Assembly: GCF_002295105.1 (NCBI RefSeq)
Contig: NZ_NSGH01000002.1
Span: forward strand, 62,001-126,000
DNA: 64,000 bases
Direction of reading: 5' to 3'
Source of the DNA: Salimicrobium humidisoli
GTDB lineage: Bacteria; Bacillota; Bacilli; Bacillales; Halobacillaceae
The notes beneath the pieces were generated by a model. It was not told where the DNA came from. It did not search any database and saw only the letters and a program-made list of their open reading frames with translations. Shown here piece after piece: positions 47,905-58,495 of this stretch. The stretch's first letter is position 1. Every line of letters begins with the position of its first letter. Position numbers and translations under genes: made by a program.

Positions 47905-48708
47905 TTGTTAAAACAAAAGGAACTAATGGCAAGGGTTAAGGAACTTGTCCAGTCAGATGAACGAATATCTGCTTGTATGATGTATGGCTCTTTTACAAAA
48001 GGAGAGGGAGATCAATACTCTGATATAGAATATTACGTTTTTCTAAAAGATGATACAATTTCCACCTTTGATTCAGCAAAATGGCTAAATGAAGTCGCTT
48101 CCTACACTTTACTCTATCAAAATGAGTACGGTACGGAAGTAGTAATTTTTGAAAATCTAATACGTGGTGAATTTCATTTCCTTTCCGAAAACGAAATGAA
48201 TATTATTCCTTCATTCAAAGAATCAGGCTACATTCCTGACACAAAAGCAATGTTTATTTATGATGAAACAGGACAACTAGAATTGTATTTATCAGAGTTG
48301 GAAGGTCCGGGACCAAATAGACTTACAGAAGAAAACGTAAATTTTTTATTGAATAATTTTTCCAACCTATGGTTAATGGGGATTAATGTTCTTAAAAGAG
48401 GGGAAAATGCACGTTCACTGGAACTTTTATCTCAATTACAAAAAAATATACTACAACTCATTCGAATTGCGGAAGAAAATGCCGATAATTGGTTTAATAT
48501 GACAAAGAATCTTGAAAAAGAAATTAGTCCTGAAAACTATGAAAAGTTTAAAAAGACTACTGCCCGATTAAATGAATTAGAACTATATGAAGCCTATAAG
48601 AACTCTTTGCTTCTCGTTATGGAACTTCGAAATCTCGTTGAAAAACAGTATCAATTAACCATTAGCGATGATTTTTTAGGCAAACTGTTTAATTATATGA
48701 ACGAATAA
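47905..48708 (+). CDS. lnu: Lincosamide nucleotidyltransferase, Lnu(B)/Lnu(G) type
   Basis: 267 residues, exactly the length of Lnu(B). The nucleotidyltransferase core is in the N-terminal third: GSF (28-30) and D-x-E (Asp40, Glu42) within MMYGSFTKGEGDQYSDIEYY. The helical C-terminal half matches Lnu(B) in my recollection along its whole length with scattered substitutions. The family adds a nucleotide to a hydroxyl of lincomycin or clindamycin, inactivating them. The start is TTG after AGAAGGA. It is the only cargo gene of the transposon. The exact allele class cannot be fixed without a database comparison. Confidence 0.9.
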   Translation: MLKQKELMARVKELVQSDERISACMMYGSFTKGEGDQYSDIEYYVFLKDDTISTFDSAKWLNEVASYTLLYQNEYGTEVVIFENLIRGEFHFLSENEMNIIPSFKESGYIPDTKAMFIYDETGQLELYLSELEGPGPNRLTEENVNFLLNNFSNLWLMGINVLKRGENARSLELLSQLQKNILQLIRIAEENADNWFNMTKNLEKEISPENYEKFKKTTARLNELELYEAYKNSLLLVMELRNLVEKQYQLTISDDFLGKLFNYMNE

Positions 48709-48712
48709 ATAA

Positions 48713-48752
48713 AAAGCCTGTATCTCAAGTGATAACTAAGATACAGGCTTTA
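48713..48752 (+). terminator. Terminator after lnu
   Basis: A 13-bp stem (AAAGCCTGTATCT with AGATACAGGCTTT) and a weak T tail, ending the resistance transcript inside the element. Confidence 0.88.
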
Positions 48753-48759
48753 ATTGTTA

Positions 48760-48774
48760 TTTACTTTAAATACA
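48760..48774 (+). repeat. Right-end 15-bp repeat of the transposon
   Basis: Second copy of TTTACTTTAAATACA, identical to the left copy and the same distance from its border. Confidence 0.7.
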
Positions 48775-48837
48775 TGTTCTCAAAGTGAAAGTATTGATTT
48801 TAATGGATTTTTAATAGTTTACTCTTGATAAAACGTC

Positions 48838-48972
48838 GCGCCTTCAAGAGAAGATATACAGGTAACCAAACGGATTGCTGAGTGCGGTAAAATCATCGGA
48901 ATAGAAATGCTTGACCACTTAATAATAGGAGATGGCACGTTTATTTCTTTAAAAGAAAAAGGCTATCTATAA
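48838..48972 (+). pseudogene. radC: radC, 3' part, beyond the transposon
   Basis: 44 codons in one open frame to a [20 protein letters not shown], then [13 protein letters not shown] and the RadC C-terminus SLKEKGYL. It carries the Ser and Asp that complete the JAMM site begun by HNH in the 5' part. There is no start codon or ribosome site of its own, so it is not expressed as a protein. The frame is undamaged, which points to a recent insertion and possible restoration by precise excision. Confidence 0.93.
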
Positions 48973-49031
48973 CCGCCAACCTCTATCTATTTTATTCGAT
49001 TTCTCTTATAATTAAATAAGCGTGAAACGAG

Positions 49032-49069
49032 AAGCGCCATAATGTAAGGTTCCCTTACATCTGGCGCTT
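49032..49069 (+). terminator. Hairpin between radC and mreB
   Basis: AAGCGCCA-ATGTAAGG paired with CCTTACAT-TGGCGCTT, followed by GTTCTTAT. A strong stem with a poor T-run; probably ends radC transcription shortly before mreB. Confidence 0.65.
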
Positions 49070-49105
49070 GTTCTTATCCATGGTGTTACAGAAAGGAAGA
49101 TAGTA

Positions 49106-50146
49106 TTGGGTTTTTTTGGACTTTCCAAAGATATAGGTATTGATCTCGGCACGGCTAATACTCTCGTTTTTATGAAGAACAAAGGAGTAGTGATGCGTGA
49201 ACCTTCCGTAGTAGCTAGAAATGTAAGGACCGGCAGTATAGAAGCGATCGGTCAGGAAGCGTACGTCATGATAGGCCGGACCCCTGAAAATATTAAAGTT
49301 ATACGACCGATGAGGGACGGGGTGATCGCGGACTACGAAACGACCACAGAGATGGTGAAGTATTACATGCAGAAGTCTTTGAAAAACGGTTCTTCGTTTG
49401 CGGGCAAGCCCAATGTGATAATATGTGTTCCTTATGGAATCACGTCGGTGGAAGAACGTGCTGTTATCGATGCGACAAAGCAGGCGGGCGCAAAAGAGGC
49501 TTTTACAATCGAAGAACCTTTTGCGGCAGCCATCGGTGCAGGACTGCCGGTGTGGGATCCTACCGGCAGTATGATTGTCGACATAGGCGGAGGAACGACG
49601 GAGGTTGCGGTCATGTCTCTGGGCGGCATCGTGACCAGCCAGTCCATAAGAATAGCCGGAGATGAAATGGATGAAGCGATCACGAATTTCATCCGTAAAA
49701 CTCATAACCTGATGGTGGGAGAGCGAACGGCCGAGGAAATTAAATTCACTATCGGTGCAGCTATGAACCTTGGAGAGACAGAAGGGATGGAAATCAGAGG
49801 CAGAGATCTGCTGACCGGTTTCCCGAGAACCATTACCGTGTATCCGGAAGAAATTTCGGAGGCGCTCTCCGGAACGATTTCTTCCATCGGTGAAGCCGTG
49901 CGGGCTACGCTGGAGAAAACTCCTCCGGAACTGGCTGCCGACATAATGGAACGGGGAATCGTCCTTACCGGAGGCGGGGCGCTGCTCAAAGGGCTTGACA
50001 GAGTGCTCAGCGAAGAAACGGGATTGCCCGTCTTCATAGCTGATGAGCCTCTGGATTGTGTGGCTATAGGCACCGGACATTCCCTGGACTATATGAAATA
50101 TTTCAAATCCCGTCCGAACGTCGCAGACCAAAGTCAAAGAGATTAG
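49106..50146 (+). CDS. mreB: Rod-shape-determining protein MreB
   Basis: 346 residues of the actin family. Nucleotide-binding motifs are [12 protein letters not shown] (phosphate 1), [12 protein letters not shown] (phosphate 2) and [16 protein letters not shown] (adenosine). It forms filaments that direct sidewall synthesis, so the organism is probably rod-shaped. The start is TTG after AAAGGAAG. It heads mreBCD. B. subtilis has paralogues Mbl and MreBH; the position after radC identifies this one as MreB. Confidence 0.96.
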   Translation: MGFFGLSKDIGIDLGTANTLVFMKNKGVVMREPSVVARNVRTGSIEAIGQEAYVMIGRTPENIKVIRPMRDGVIADYETTTEMVKYYMQKSLKNGSSFAGKPNVIICVPYGITSVEERAVIDATKQAGAKEAFTIEEPFAAAIGAGLPVWDPTGSMIVDIGGGTTEVAVMSLGGIVTSQSIRIAGDEMDEAITNFIRKTHNLMVGERTAEEIKFTIGAAMNLGETEGMEIRGRDLLTGFPRTITVYPEEISEALSGTISSIGEAVRATLEKTPPELAADIMERGIVLTGGGALLKGLDRVLSEETGLPVFIADEPLDCVAIGTGHSLDYMKYFKSRPNVADQSQRD

Positions 50147-50158
50147 GAATGAGAGCCC

Positions 50159-51031
50159 ATGCCTTCATTTTTTAGAAGAAAAATACTTATACTGGTACTT
50201 GTAGCCTTTATTATTTTTGTGACACTGATCGGTTTTTCTATAAGGGAAAGAGAAAATATCTCGGCCCCCGAGAGGTTTATACTGGATACCACAGGAGTGC
50301 TGCAGTCCATCATCCATACACCGGTGGAGTGGGTGGATAATTCCATTGAAACTTTCCAGGATGTGCTCCGGGTATACGAACAGAACGAAGTGCTGAAGGA
50401 AAGACTTGCAGAGTACGAAGGCCTGATTGTAGAGAATCAGGAACTGGAAGAAGAAATCGAAGAGCTTCGGGGGACGACGGAACGGGCGGAAGGTCTTGAG
50501 AAATATTCACCGGTCCAGGCAAGCGTCATCGCGAGAAGTCCGGAAAGATGGTTTGAGCAGGTTACGATCAACCGCGGTTCCAAACATGGAATCGAGAAAG
50601 ACATGGCCGTAATCACGAAGGAAGGTCTTATCGGTAAGATCCAGTCTACAGCCGCTTTTCACTCTACCGTGAAATTGTTGAGCGGATTTGATACGTCGAA
50701 CAAAATCTCTTCCTGGGTAGTGAAGAAAAACGGAGATAATGTCTTCGGCCTTGTAGAGGGTTATGATGAAGAGTCAGGACGACTCCTGCTCGGCGGTATA
50801 AATCTTGACGTGAAATTGAAAAAAGGGGAGAAAGTTATCTCTACCGGCCTCGGCGGTGTCTTCCCGAGCAGACTCCAAATCGGCACGGTGGATGAAGTGA
50901 AAAATGATGAATATGGATTGACGAAAACCGCTTATATTGAGCCGGCCGCTGACCTTTATGAGGTCAACCAGGTAATTATTACCAGACGTTCCGATCAGAA
51001 TGATAAAGAGAGTCAGGAAGAAAACTCATGA
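50159..51031 (+). CDS. mreC: Cell shape protein MreC
   Basis: 290 residues: a single N-terminal membrane helix (about 10-28), a coiled coil (about 70-105, beginning VLKERLAEYEGLIVENQELE) and a beta-barrel extracytoplasmic domain with GLIGKI and STGLGGVFPSRLQIG. It links the MreB filament to the elongasome outside the membrane. It overlaps mreD by four bases. Confidence 0.95.
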   Translation: MPSFFRRKILILVLVAFIIFVTLIGFSIRERENISAPERFILDTTGVLQSIIHTPVEWVDNSIETFQDVLRVYEQNEVLKERLAEYEGLIVENQELEEEIEELRGTTERAEGLEKYSPVQASVIARSPERWFEQVTINRGSKHGIEKDMAVITKEGLIGKIQSTAAFHSTVKLLSGFDTSNKISSWVVKKNGDNVFGLVEGYDEESGRLLLGGINLDVKLKKGEKVISTGLGGVFPSRLQIGTVDEVKNDEYGLTKTAYIEPAADLYEVNQVIITRRSDQNDKESQEENS

Positions 51032-51546
51032 AAACTGTCAGACTCTCAATCCTCGTTCTGCTGTTTATCGTTCTGGAAGGAACGATCGTCAATCTTTTTT
51101 CCGGCTCCCTTATACGGGGGGAGACTGTTATGACCCCGCAATGGACTCTTGTTTTCCTTCTTCTTATGAGTCTTTTCTATGATTCCAATGATACTTACCG
51201 GACGCTCTGGTACGCCCTCGTGGCGGGATTATTTATGGATGTAGCCTATACCGGTGTCATCGGAGTACATATGCTCGTCTATGCGGTAGTGGTTTATACC
51301 ACACACGGGCTGAATAAACTTTTCCACACCAATTTTCCGGTCGTAACGCTGCTTGTTCTTGCAGGTGTTTCGTTCGCAGATACTCTTTTGTACGTGTTCT
51401 ACTCTGCACTCGAGGTCGCTGAGGGAAATTTTCTGCAGTTTATACTTCAACGACTGGGCCCTGCGTTACTCGTGAATCTGATAGTCTTCCTGCTTCTTTA
51501 CCTGATTTTCAAAAACGTGCTGGTGAAATGGCGGAAGTATTCCTAA
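51028..51546 (+). CDS. mreD: Cell shape protein MreD
   Basis: 172 residues with about five membrane helices and the family pattern GLFMDVAYTGVIGVHMLVY. It works with MreC in the elongation complex. It starts inside the mreC stop (ATGA). In B. subtilis minCD and spoIVFA/FB follow; here the next gene is rplU. Confidence 0.92.
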   Translation: MKTVRLSILVLLFIVLEGTIVNLFSGSLIRGETVMTPQWTLVFLLLMSLFYDSNDTYRTLWYALVAGLFMDVAYTGVIGVHMLVYAVVVYTTHGLNKLFHTNFPVVTLLVLAGVSFADTLLYVFYSALEVAEGNFLQFILQRLGPALLVNLIVFLLLYLIFKNVLVKWRKYS

Positions 51547-51698
51547 TGGATTAGGGTGAGGATCGGAGCCACGGACTTTGAATTTTCCGGAGTTGATTTC
51601 TGTCGTTTTTCATTGCTTTTATACTTCCGGTTTAGTAAAATTTACTGCGGGCTTTACAGAGGGCCCGCAATAGCAGTAGCCGTCATTCAGATGATTGA

Positions 51699-51726
51699 TT
51701 GACATGGGGTTTCCGGTTGTGATAAC
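51699..51726 (+). promoter_or_regulatory. rplU operon promoter
   Basis: Perfect TTGACA at 51699-51704 and an extended -10 (TGTGATAAC, hexamer 51721-51726) 16 bases on. It drives the L21 leader and rplU-prp-rpmA. Confidence 0.7.
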
Positions 51727-51734
51727 ATTAGTTT

Positions 51735-51815
51735 GTTAATCTTGTAGCACTTCACTGCTACAACCGCTCAGGACAGGTCATAAACCATGAATGTGGTACC
51801 TGGATGGCGAGTCTT
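51735..51815 (+). ncRNA. L21-type ribosomal protein leader
   Basis: A perfect eight-base stem (TTGTAGCA with TGCTACAA) is followed by a second long-range stem (ACAGGT with ACCTGG). Such a structured leader lies before rplU in Bacillales and is catalogued as the L21 leader, thought to bind L21 for feedback control. The match is by position and shape, not by a model search. Confidence 0.65.
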
Positions 51816-51837
51816 AGTTTAATGAGGAGGTGCACGT

Positions 51838-52146
51838 ATGTACGCAATTATTGAAACTGGTGGAAAACAGGTTAAAGTAGAAGAAGGCCAGGAAGTCTAC
51901 GTTGAGAAACTGAACGCTGCCGATGGGGAGTCCGTAACTTTCGACAAAGTATTGTTCGTCGGTGGAGACAACTCCAAAGTAGGCGCTCCATTTGTAGATG
52001 GTGCTTCTGTAACGGCTAAAGTAGCCAAGCATGGTCGTCAGAAAAAGATTACCGTGTTCAAATACAAGCCGAAGAAGAACTACAAGCGTAAACAGGGTCA
52101 TCGTCAGCCTTATACAAAAGTCGTTATCGACAAAATCGACGCGTAA
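51838..52146 (+). CDS. rplU: 50S ribosomal protein L21
   Basis: 102 residues, with [17 protein letters not shown] at the start and [17 protein letters not shown] at the end, both hallmarks of L21. It binds 23S rRNA with L20. GAGGAGGTG precedes the ATG. First gene of rplU-prp-rpmA. Confidence 0.98.
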   Translation: MYAIIETGGKQVKVEEGQEVYVEKLNAADGESVTFDKVLFVGGDNSKVGAPFVDGASVTAKVAKHGRQKKITVFKYKPKKNYKRKQGHRQPYTKVVIDKIDA

Positions 52147-52157
52147 GGGTTGAAGAT

Positions 52158-52478
52158 ATGATTACAGCAAAAATTCTTTCCTCGGACCAGCGTATTCTCG
52201 GATTTGAAATTTCCGGTCATGCAGAGAGCGGTCCTTATGGACATGATCTCGTATGTGCTGCAGTATCGGCTGTTTCTTTCGGTGCAGCCAATGCATTGAT
52301 GGAAGTGGCAGACTGCGAACCGGAAATAGTCCAGGGCGGTGAAGGTGGCTACCTTAAAGTCATTCTTACCGGGAAAGATAAAGAAGAGGAAAAAGCACTG
52401 ACCCTCCTGGAGGGGCTGCTTATTTCCCTGAGAACTATCGAACAGGATTATTCTCAATATATTACAATCATAAACTGA
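52158..52478 (+). CDS. prp: Ribosomal-processing cysteine protease Prp (YsxB)
   Basis: 106 residues. The catalytic pair is His21 in [10 protein letters not shown] and Cys33 in [10 protein letters not shown], spaced as in the Prp family. It removes the N-terminal extension of L27 in Firmicutes that carry one, and the L27 encoded next door has exactly that extension. It sits between rplU and rpmA, its invariant place. Confidence 0.95.
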   Translation: MITAKILSSDQRILGFEISGHAESGPYGHDLVCAAVSAVSFGAANALMEVADCEPEIVQGGEGGYLKVILTGKDKEEEKALTLLEGLLISLRTIEQDYSQYITIIN

Positions 52479-52492
52479 AGGAGGTGGAATTC

Positions 52493-52783
52493 ATGCTACG
52501 TCTAGATCTGCAATTTTTCTCCCAGAAAAAAGGTCAGGGAAGCTCTAAAAACGGACGCGACTCCGAGAGTAAGCGTCTTGGGGCTAAGCGTGCTGACGGC
52601 CAGTCAGTAACGAGCGGTTCCATTCTTTACCGTCAACGCGGCACTAAAATCTACCCGGGTACAAACGTGGGTATCGGTGGCGATGACACACTTTTCGCTA
52701 AAGCAGACGGGGTTGTAAAATTCGAACGTTACGGTCGCGATCGTAAAAAAGTCAGCGTATACCCTGCAGCACAAGAAGCGTAA
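52493..52783 (+). CDS. rpmA: 50S ribosomal protein L27 with cleavable N-terminal extension
   Basis: 96 residues. The first nine (MLRLDLQFF) form the Prp cleavage motif; cutting after FF would expose [15 protein letters not shown], the conserved L27 start that reaches the peptidyl-transferase centre. The ATG at 52493 follows AAGGAGGTGG; an in-frame GTG nine bases earlier lies inside that site. A terminator follows. Confidence 0.97.
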   Translation: MLRLDLQFFSQKKGQGSSKNGRDSESKRLGAKRADGQSVTSGSILYRQRGTKIYPGTNVGIGGDDTLFAKADGVVKFERYGRDRKKVSVYPAAQEA

Positions 52784-52800
52784 ATTGCTATAAGAAGATG

Positions 52801-52838
52801 AAGCCACGCCGTGCTTTTTGCATGGACGTGGTTTTTTC
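52801..52838 (+). terminator. Terminator after rpmA
   Basis: AAGCCACG-TGC paired with GCA-CGTGGTT and six T. Confidence 0.88.
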
Positions 52839-54493
<1,655 letters not shown>

Positions 54494-54506
54494 CGGGGGT
54501 GAAGTC

Positions 54507-54956
54507 ATGGCAGATTACAGCGAGAAATTTTATCTGGTACGAAGTGATATACTTCCGGAAGCGATGAAAAAAACACTTGATGTGAAAGCCATGCTCGAGC
54601 GTGGAAAAGCCGAGTCCATATACGAAGCTGTCCGCGACGTCGGTTTATCACGAAGCGCTTATTATAAATACAAGGATGCTGTTTACCCATTCCAGACGAT
54701 GGTAAAAGAACAGATCGTTACACTGTTTTTTCACCTGGAAGATCAGAAGGGGAGTCTTTCGAACCTGCTTGCAGTGGCTGCCGGGTTCGGGTGCAACGTA
54801 CTCACGATACACCAGACGATCCCTATCCAGGGAAAGGCGAATGTTACCCTGTCGCTTAATACGGCGGGGATGACGGAGGAGATGAACAGTCTGATGCAGG
54901 ATATGCAGGGACTTTCCTTCGTCGATAATGTGGAAGTTTTAAGTTCCGGTGCTTAA
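54507..54956 (+). CDS. pheB: ACT-domain protein PheB
   Basis: 149 residues: an N-terminal helix-turn-helix-like region ([17 protein letters not shown]) and a C-terminal ACT domain (about 70-145). ACT domains bind amino acids; the gene precedes pheA throughout Bacillales. Older annotation calls it a chorismate mutase, but no mutase motif is visible, so a regulatory role is more likely. Confidence 0.88.
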   Translation: MADYSEKFYLVRSDILPEAMKKTLDVKAMLERGKAESIYEAVRDVGLSRSAYYKYKDAVYPFQTMVKEQIVTLFFHLEDQKGSLSNLLAVAAGFGCNVLTIHQTIPIQGKANVTLSLNTAGMTEEMNSLMQDMQGLSFVDNVEVLSSGA

Positions 54957-54974
54957 CAATGGAGGGGTGATAGA

Positions 54975-55847
54975 ATGGAGACGCAAAAGATAGGGTATCT
55001 GGGACCGAAGGGTACTTTTACGAAAATGGCGGTGGATTCTTTGTTCGACGGCGGGGAGTTTGTAAGCTTCGATACCATCCCTGCCTGTCTTGATGCAGTA
55101 GAAGCGGGAGAAATCGATACGGGGGTCGTCCCGCTTGAAAATGCGATCGAAGGATCCGTTCATCTTACCATCGATTATTTGATCCATCAGGTGAACCAGG
55201 CGATTATAGCAGAGCTTACTGTTCCCATACGTCAGCACCTGCTGACGCATCCGGAGTATGACGAACACGACATAACCGAAATTCATTCTCACAGTCATGC
55301 GATTGCCCAGTGCCATCAGTATTTGCACAAGCATTATCCGGAAGCGGCAATCCATTATACTGCTTCTACGGGGCGGGCAGCCGAAATCGTCAGGGAAAAA
55401 GGTGTGCACGCAGCGGCTATCGGTAATCATCTGGCTGCCGAAATGAACGGGCTGAATATTCTGGAAGGTAACATTCATGATTATGACAACAATCACACGA
55501 GGTTCGCTGTAGTGCAAAAAGAGCCGAAAACGTTGAAAGTGAAAGATCAGCCTGTGAAAAAACACAAAACTACCGTAATGGTCACTCTCCCTCAGGACTA
55601 CGTTGGAGCGCTTCATCAGGTTCTCGCTGCTTTTGCCTGGAGAAAAATGAACTTGTCGAAGATCGAGTCACGCCCTATGAAGACGGGTCTCGGCAATTAT
55701 TTCTTCCTTGTGGACGTGGACCAGCCGTATGATCAGGTACTCTTCCCGGGAGTACAGCAGGAGTTGGAAGCACTTGGCTGCAGACTTAAAGTCCTCGGCA
55801 CGTATCCAAGTTATGAAATTGAAACTTCTTCTCCCGTAATGAAGTAA
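54975..55847 (+). CDS. pheA: Prephenate dehydratase
   Basis: 290 residues. Catalytic-domain motifs are [22 protein letters not shown] and the [10 protein letters not shown] block with its conserved Thr-Arg-Phe; a C-terminal ACT domain contains the phenylalanine-binding [14 protein letters not shown] segment. It converts prephenate to phenylpyruvate and is expected to be feedback-inhibited by phenylalanine. It follows pheB with AATGGAGGGGTG before the ATG. Confidence 0.96.
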   Translation: METQKIGYLGPKGTFTKMAVDSLFDGGEFVSFDTIPACLDAVEAGEIDTGVVPLENAIEGSVHLTIDYLIHQVNQAIIAELTVPIRQHLLTHPEYDEHDITEIHSHSHAIAQCHQYLHKHYPEAAIHYTASTGRAAEIVREKGVHAAAIGNHLAAEMNGLNILEGNIHDYDNNHTRFAVVQKEPKTLKVKDQPVKKHKTTVMVTLPQDYVGALHQVLAAFAWRKMNLSKIESRPMKTGLGNYFFLVDVDQPYDQVLFPGVQQELEALGCRLKVLGTYPSYEIETSSPVMK

Positions 55848-55873
55848 AACGTGCCTTCCGAGGCACGTTTTTT
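55848..55873 (+). terminator. Terminator after pheA
   Basis: AACGTGCCT and AGGCACGTT with a four-base loop and six T. Confidence 0.92.
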
Positions 55874-55892
55874 AATGAAAAAGTGTACAGTT

Positions 55893-55920
55893 TTGACAGA
55901 GGAATGAATTTTGATATAGT
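55893..55920 (+). promoter_or_regulatory. yebC promoter
   Basis: Perfect TTGACA, 16 bases, then an extended -10 (TGATATAGT). One of the best promoters in the window. Confidence 0.85.
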
Positions 55921-55960
55921 TATTAAAGGAAAAAACTTGATTTGGAGAGGAGAATGCACC

Positions 55961-56710
55961 ATGGCCGGTCATTCAAAATGGAGTAACATTAAACATCGTA
56001 AAGGTGCTCAGGATGCGAAACGGGGAAAACTTTTCCAGAAGCTGGCTCGCCAAATCTTCGTTGCTGCAAAACAGGGAGATCCGGATCCGGAGATGAACCC
56101 GGATTTGCGGTTAGCTATAGAAAAAGCCAGATCGAATAATATGCCGAAAGATAATATCGACAGAGCCGTAAAAAAAGCTAAGGGCGATGTCGGAGGAAAT
56201 GAATACGAAGACGTCGTGTATGAAGGATATGGTCCCGGAGGAGTCGCCGTCATGGTCAACGTGCTGACAGACAATAAAAACAGAACGGCTCCCGAAGTCC
56301 GTCACGCCTTCAGTAAACATGGAGGGAATTTGGGGGAAAACGGGTGCGTTTCCTTTATGTTCGACAGAAAAGGATTCATCACCATCGACCGCTCCGCCAC
56401 GGAAGTGGAAGAGGATGATATTATGCTTGAAGCGATCGAAGCGGGTGCAGATGAGCTTGAGACTACGGATGACTTTTTTGAAATATATACGGAACCCGAA
56501 AATTTTCAAAATGTAAAACACGCGCTGGAAGCTTATCCTGTGCAGACAGCTGAAGTGACTATGATTCCTCAGACTTACACTCCTCTGGAGGAGGAAGAGA
56601 CTGTGGAGCAAATGCTGAAGCTCATTGATATGCTCGAAGATAATGACGACGTTCAGGATATCTGGCATAACCTTGATGCCGATCAGGAAGTACTGGAGAA
56701 GCTGACCTGA
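55961..56710 (+). CDS. yebC: YebC/PmpR family protein (YrbC)
   Basis: 249 residues starting with the family signature [21 protein letters not shown]. Conserved blocks include [27 protein letters not shown] and [11 protein letters not shown]. YebC proteins were long annotated as transcription regulators; recent work ties some to translation of proline-rich stretches. The ATG at 55961 follows GAGAGGAG; the frame is open 26 codons upstream into the promoter, which rules that extension out. Confidence 0.95.
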   Translation: MAGHSKWSNIKHRKGAQDAKRGKLFQKLARQIFVAAKQGDPDPEMNPDLRLAIEKARSNNMPKDNIDRAVKKAKGDVGGNEYEDVVYEGYGPGGVAVMVNVLTDNKNRTAPEVRHAFSKHGGNLGENGCVSFMFDRKGFITIDRSATEVEEDDIMLEAIEAGADELETTDDFFEIYTEPENFQNVKHALEAYPVQTAEVTMIPQTYTPLEEEETVEQMLKLIDMLEDNDDVQDIWHNLDADQEVLEKLT

Positions 56711-56721
56711 ATTCGTCGTTG

Positions 56722-56765
56722 GAAAGAGTGGTTTTCTTTACATTTAAAGGAAATCACTCTTTTTG
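56722..56765 (+). terminator. Terminator after yebC
   Basis: AAAGAGTG-TTTCTTT paired with AAAGGAAA-CACTCTTT, then a T-run. Confidence 0.88.
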
Positions 56766-56824
56766 TATAGAAATATCTACAGACGCAACGTCATCACTTT
56801 TTCTCATACGAACGTGTGTATGTA

Positions 56825-56833
56825 TGTTATAAT
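56825..56833 (+). promoter_or_regulatory. ruvA promoter (extended -10)
   Basis: TGTTATAAT, 33 bases before ruvA; no clear -35. It would drive ruvA-ruvB and probably the genes up to yajC. Confidence 0.6.
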
Positions 56834-56865
56834 ATCAGGGACAACGCAGGAATGGAGCGAAATGA

Positions 56866-57474
56866 ATGATTGCATACGTTAAGGGTACATTGACAGCGGT
56901 AGAAGAAGAAACCATTAATGTGGAAGTTCAAGGTCTTGGCTATGAAGTTTATTGTGCCAACCCTTTTTATTTTGAAACGAAACTCGGGGAAGAAGTGAAA
57001 ATATATACATACCATCACGTGCGGGAAGACGCTCAAATTCTTTTCGGTTTCCCGAAAAAAGAAGATAAACGACTGTTTGCCAGGCTGCTCAGCGTTTCGG
57101 GAATCGGACCAAAAGGGGCGCTGGCCATTCTTGGCGGAGTGAGCGTATCGGATTTCATCAGTGCCATTGAACGGGAAGATGATAAATATCTGACTAAATT
57201 TCCCGGGGTCGGAAAGAAAACCGCCAGACAGATGATTCTGGATCTGAAAGGGAAACTGGTCGACTGGCTGCCCGAGGAAGAGAATGAAGCGACCATCTTC
57301 TATACCAAAGCAAGAGCCGATCAGTCGCTTATTGCGGAAGCACTGGAGGCACTGGAAGCTCTGGGTTATTCGGATAAGGAACTAAGGTCGATAAAGCCCG
57401 AACTTCAGACGATGGAAGCGGACCGGGTGGATGATTACGTAAGACAGGGACTGCAGTTACTACTGAAGACATAG
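56866..57474 (+). CDS. ruvA: Holliday junction branch migration protein RuvA
   Basis: 202 residues. Domain I begins MIAYVKGTL, the helix-hairpin-helix domain holds [16 protein letters not shown] and [16 protein letters not shown], and domain III (about 150-202) contacts RuvB. It grips four-way junctions. AATGGAGCG precedes the ATG. bofC, upstream of ruvA in B. subtilis, is absent. Confidence 0.96.
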   Translation: MIAYVKGTLTAVEEETINVEVQGLGYEVYCANPFYFETKLGEEVKIYTYHHVREDAQILFGFPKKEDKRLFARLLSVSGIGPKGALAILGGVSVSDFISAIEREDDKYLTKFPGVGKKTARQMILDLKGKLVDWLPEEENEATIFYTKARADQSLIAEALEALEALGYSDKELRSIKPELQTMEADRVDDYVRQGLQLLLKT

Positions 57475-57490
57475 AAAGGAGCAACATCCT

Positions 57491-58495
57491 ATGGAAGATC
57501 GGATCATTTCCGGGGAACAGCAGGGAAGAGAAGATGAAATCGAACAAAGTTTAAGACCTGAACTTCTCTCCCAGTATATCGGTCAGGAAAAAACGAAACA
57601 CAATCTCAGTATATTTATAGAGGCTGCGAAAATGCGGGAAGAACCTCTGGATCATACGTTGCTTTATGGACCGCCGGGCCTTGGTAAAACAACGCTTGCC
57701 TCCATAATCGCCAACGAAATGGAAGTGCAGTTTCGGACGACTTCCGGTCCGGCCGTAGAAAGAGCCGGAGATCTTGCGGCCATCCTTTCTTCGCTCGAGG
57801 CGGGGGATGTTCTGTTTATCGACGAAATTCATCGCCTTCCGCGTTCCGTGGAGGAGGTGCTGTATCCGGCAATGGAAGACTTCTGTCTTGATATTGTGGT
57901 CGGCACCGGTCCGAGCGCGAGATCCGTCCGTCTCGACCTGCCGCCGTTCACTCTCGTGGGAGCCACCACCAGGGCAGGACTGCTGTCGGCTCCGCTCCGT
58001 GACCGGTTCGGGGTGCATGGCCGGCTTGAATTCTATTCGAACGAAGCTCTTTCCGACATCATCAGAAGAACGGCGGAAATTTTCAATGTAACGATAGATG
58101 AAGAAGCCTCGGACGAAATTGCCAGCCGCTCCCGGGGCACTCCGAGGATTGCCAACCGTCTGCTGAAACGCGTACGGGATATAGCCCAGGTGAAAGGGGA
58201 AAGTGAAATTTCTCTTGCTACTGCCCGTGAAGCGCTCGGTATGCTGCAGGTGGATGAAGACGGGCTGGATCACATCGATCACAAACTCCTTCTTGCGCTG
58301 ATGGACTCTTTCCGCGGGGGACCTGTCGGTGTTGATACGATGGCGGCCACCATCGGAGAAGAATCCCAGACTATCGAAGATGTGTATGAACCTTTCCTGT
58401 TACAGAAAGGGTACATACAGAGAACGCCGAGGGGCCGGACGGCTACTCCTAAAACTTACATGCACTTTGACCGGGAGACGCCCGGAGGGACATGA
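57491..58495 (+). CDS. ruvB: Holliday junction helicase RuvB
   Basis: 334 residues: Walker [12 protein letters not shown] near residue 60, Walker B LFIDEIHR, sensor 1 GATTRAG, and a winged-helix C-terminal domain with GFIQRTPRG-like [16 protein letters not shown]. The hexamer drives branch migration with RuvA. AAAGGAG lies upstream; the stop overlaps the next gene. Confidence 0.98.
   Translation: MEDRIISGEQQGREDEIEQSLRPELLSQYIGQEKTKHNLSIFIEAAKMREEPLDHTLLYGPPGLGKTTLASIIANEMEVQFRTTSGPAVERAGDLAAILSSLEAGDVLFIDEIHRLPRSVEEVLYPAMEDFCLDIVVGTGPSARSVRLDLPPFTLVGATTRAGLLSAPLRDRFGVHGRLEFYSNEALSDIIRRTAEIFNVTIDEEASDEIASRSRGTPRIANRLLKRVRDIAQVKGESEISLATAREALGMLQVDEDGLDHIDHKLLLALMDSFRGGPVGVDTMAATIGEESQTIEDVYEPFLLQKGYIQRTPRGRTATPKTYMHFDRETPGGT

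Larger units (their letters stand above)
44096..48837 (+). mobile_element. Tn554-family transposon carrying a lincosamide-resistance gene
   Basis: About 4.74 kb of AT-rich DNA inserted in radC. Gene order tnpA-tnpB-tnpC plus one resistance gene, all on one strand, is the Tn554 family plan, and radC is the known preferred site of that family. Borders were set by rejoining RadC: ending the left flank after GAT CCT and resuming at GCG CCT restores HNHPSGDP-A-PSRED in frame. There are no terminal inverted repeats or target duplication, as expected for Tn554. A 15-bp repeat lies 63 nt inside each border. The cargo resembles that of Tn6260, which carries lnu(G) in Enterococcus; identity to it cannot be judged here. 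Borders are uncertain by a few bases because of the recombination core. Confidence 0.93.

Noticed and set aside
44096-48837. Element as an integrated phage or an ICE
   Set aside because: Only two recombinases, a small accessory protein and one cargo gene are present; there are no structural, replication or conjugation genes.
43556-48972. Target-site duplication at the transposon borders
   Set aside because: The bases on each side (GATCCT and AACGTC) do not match, as expected for a Tn554-type tyrosine recombinase mechanism.
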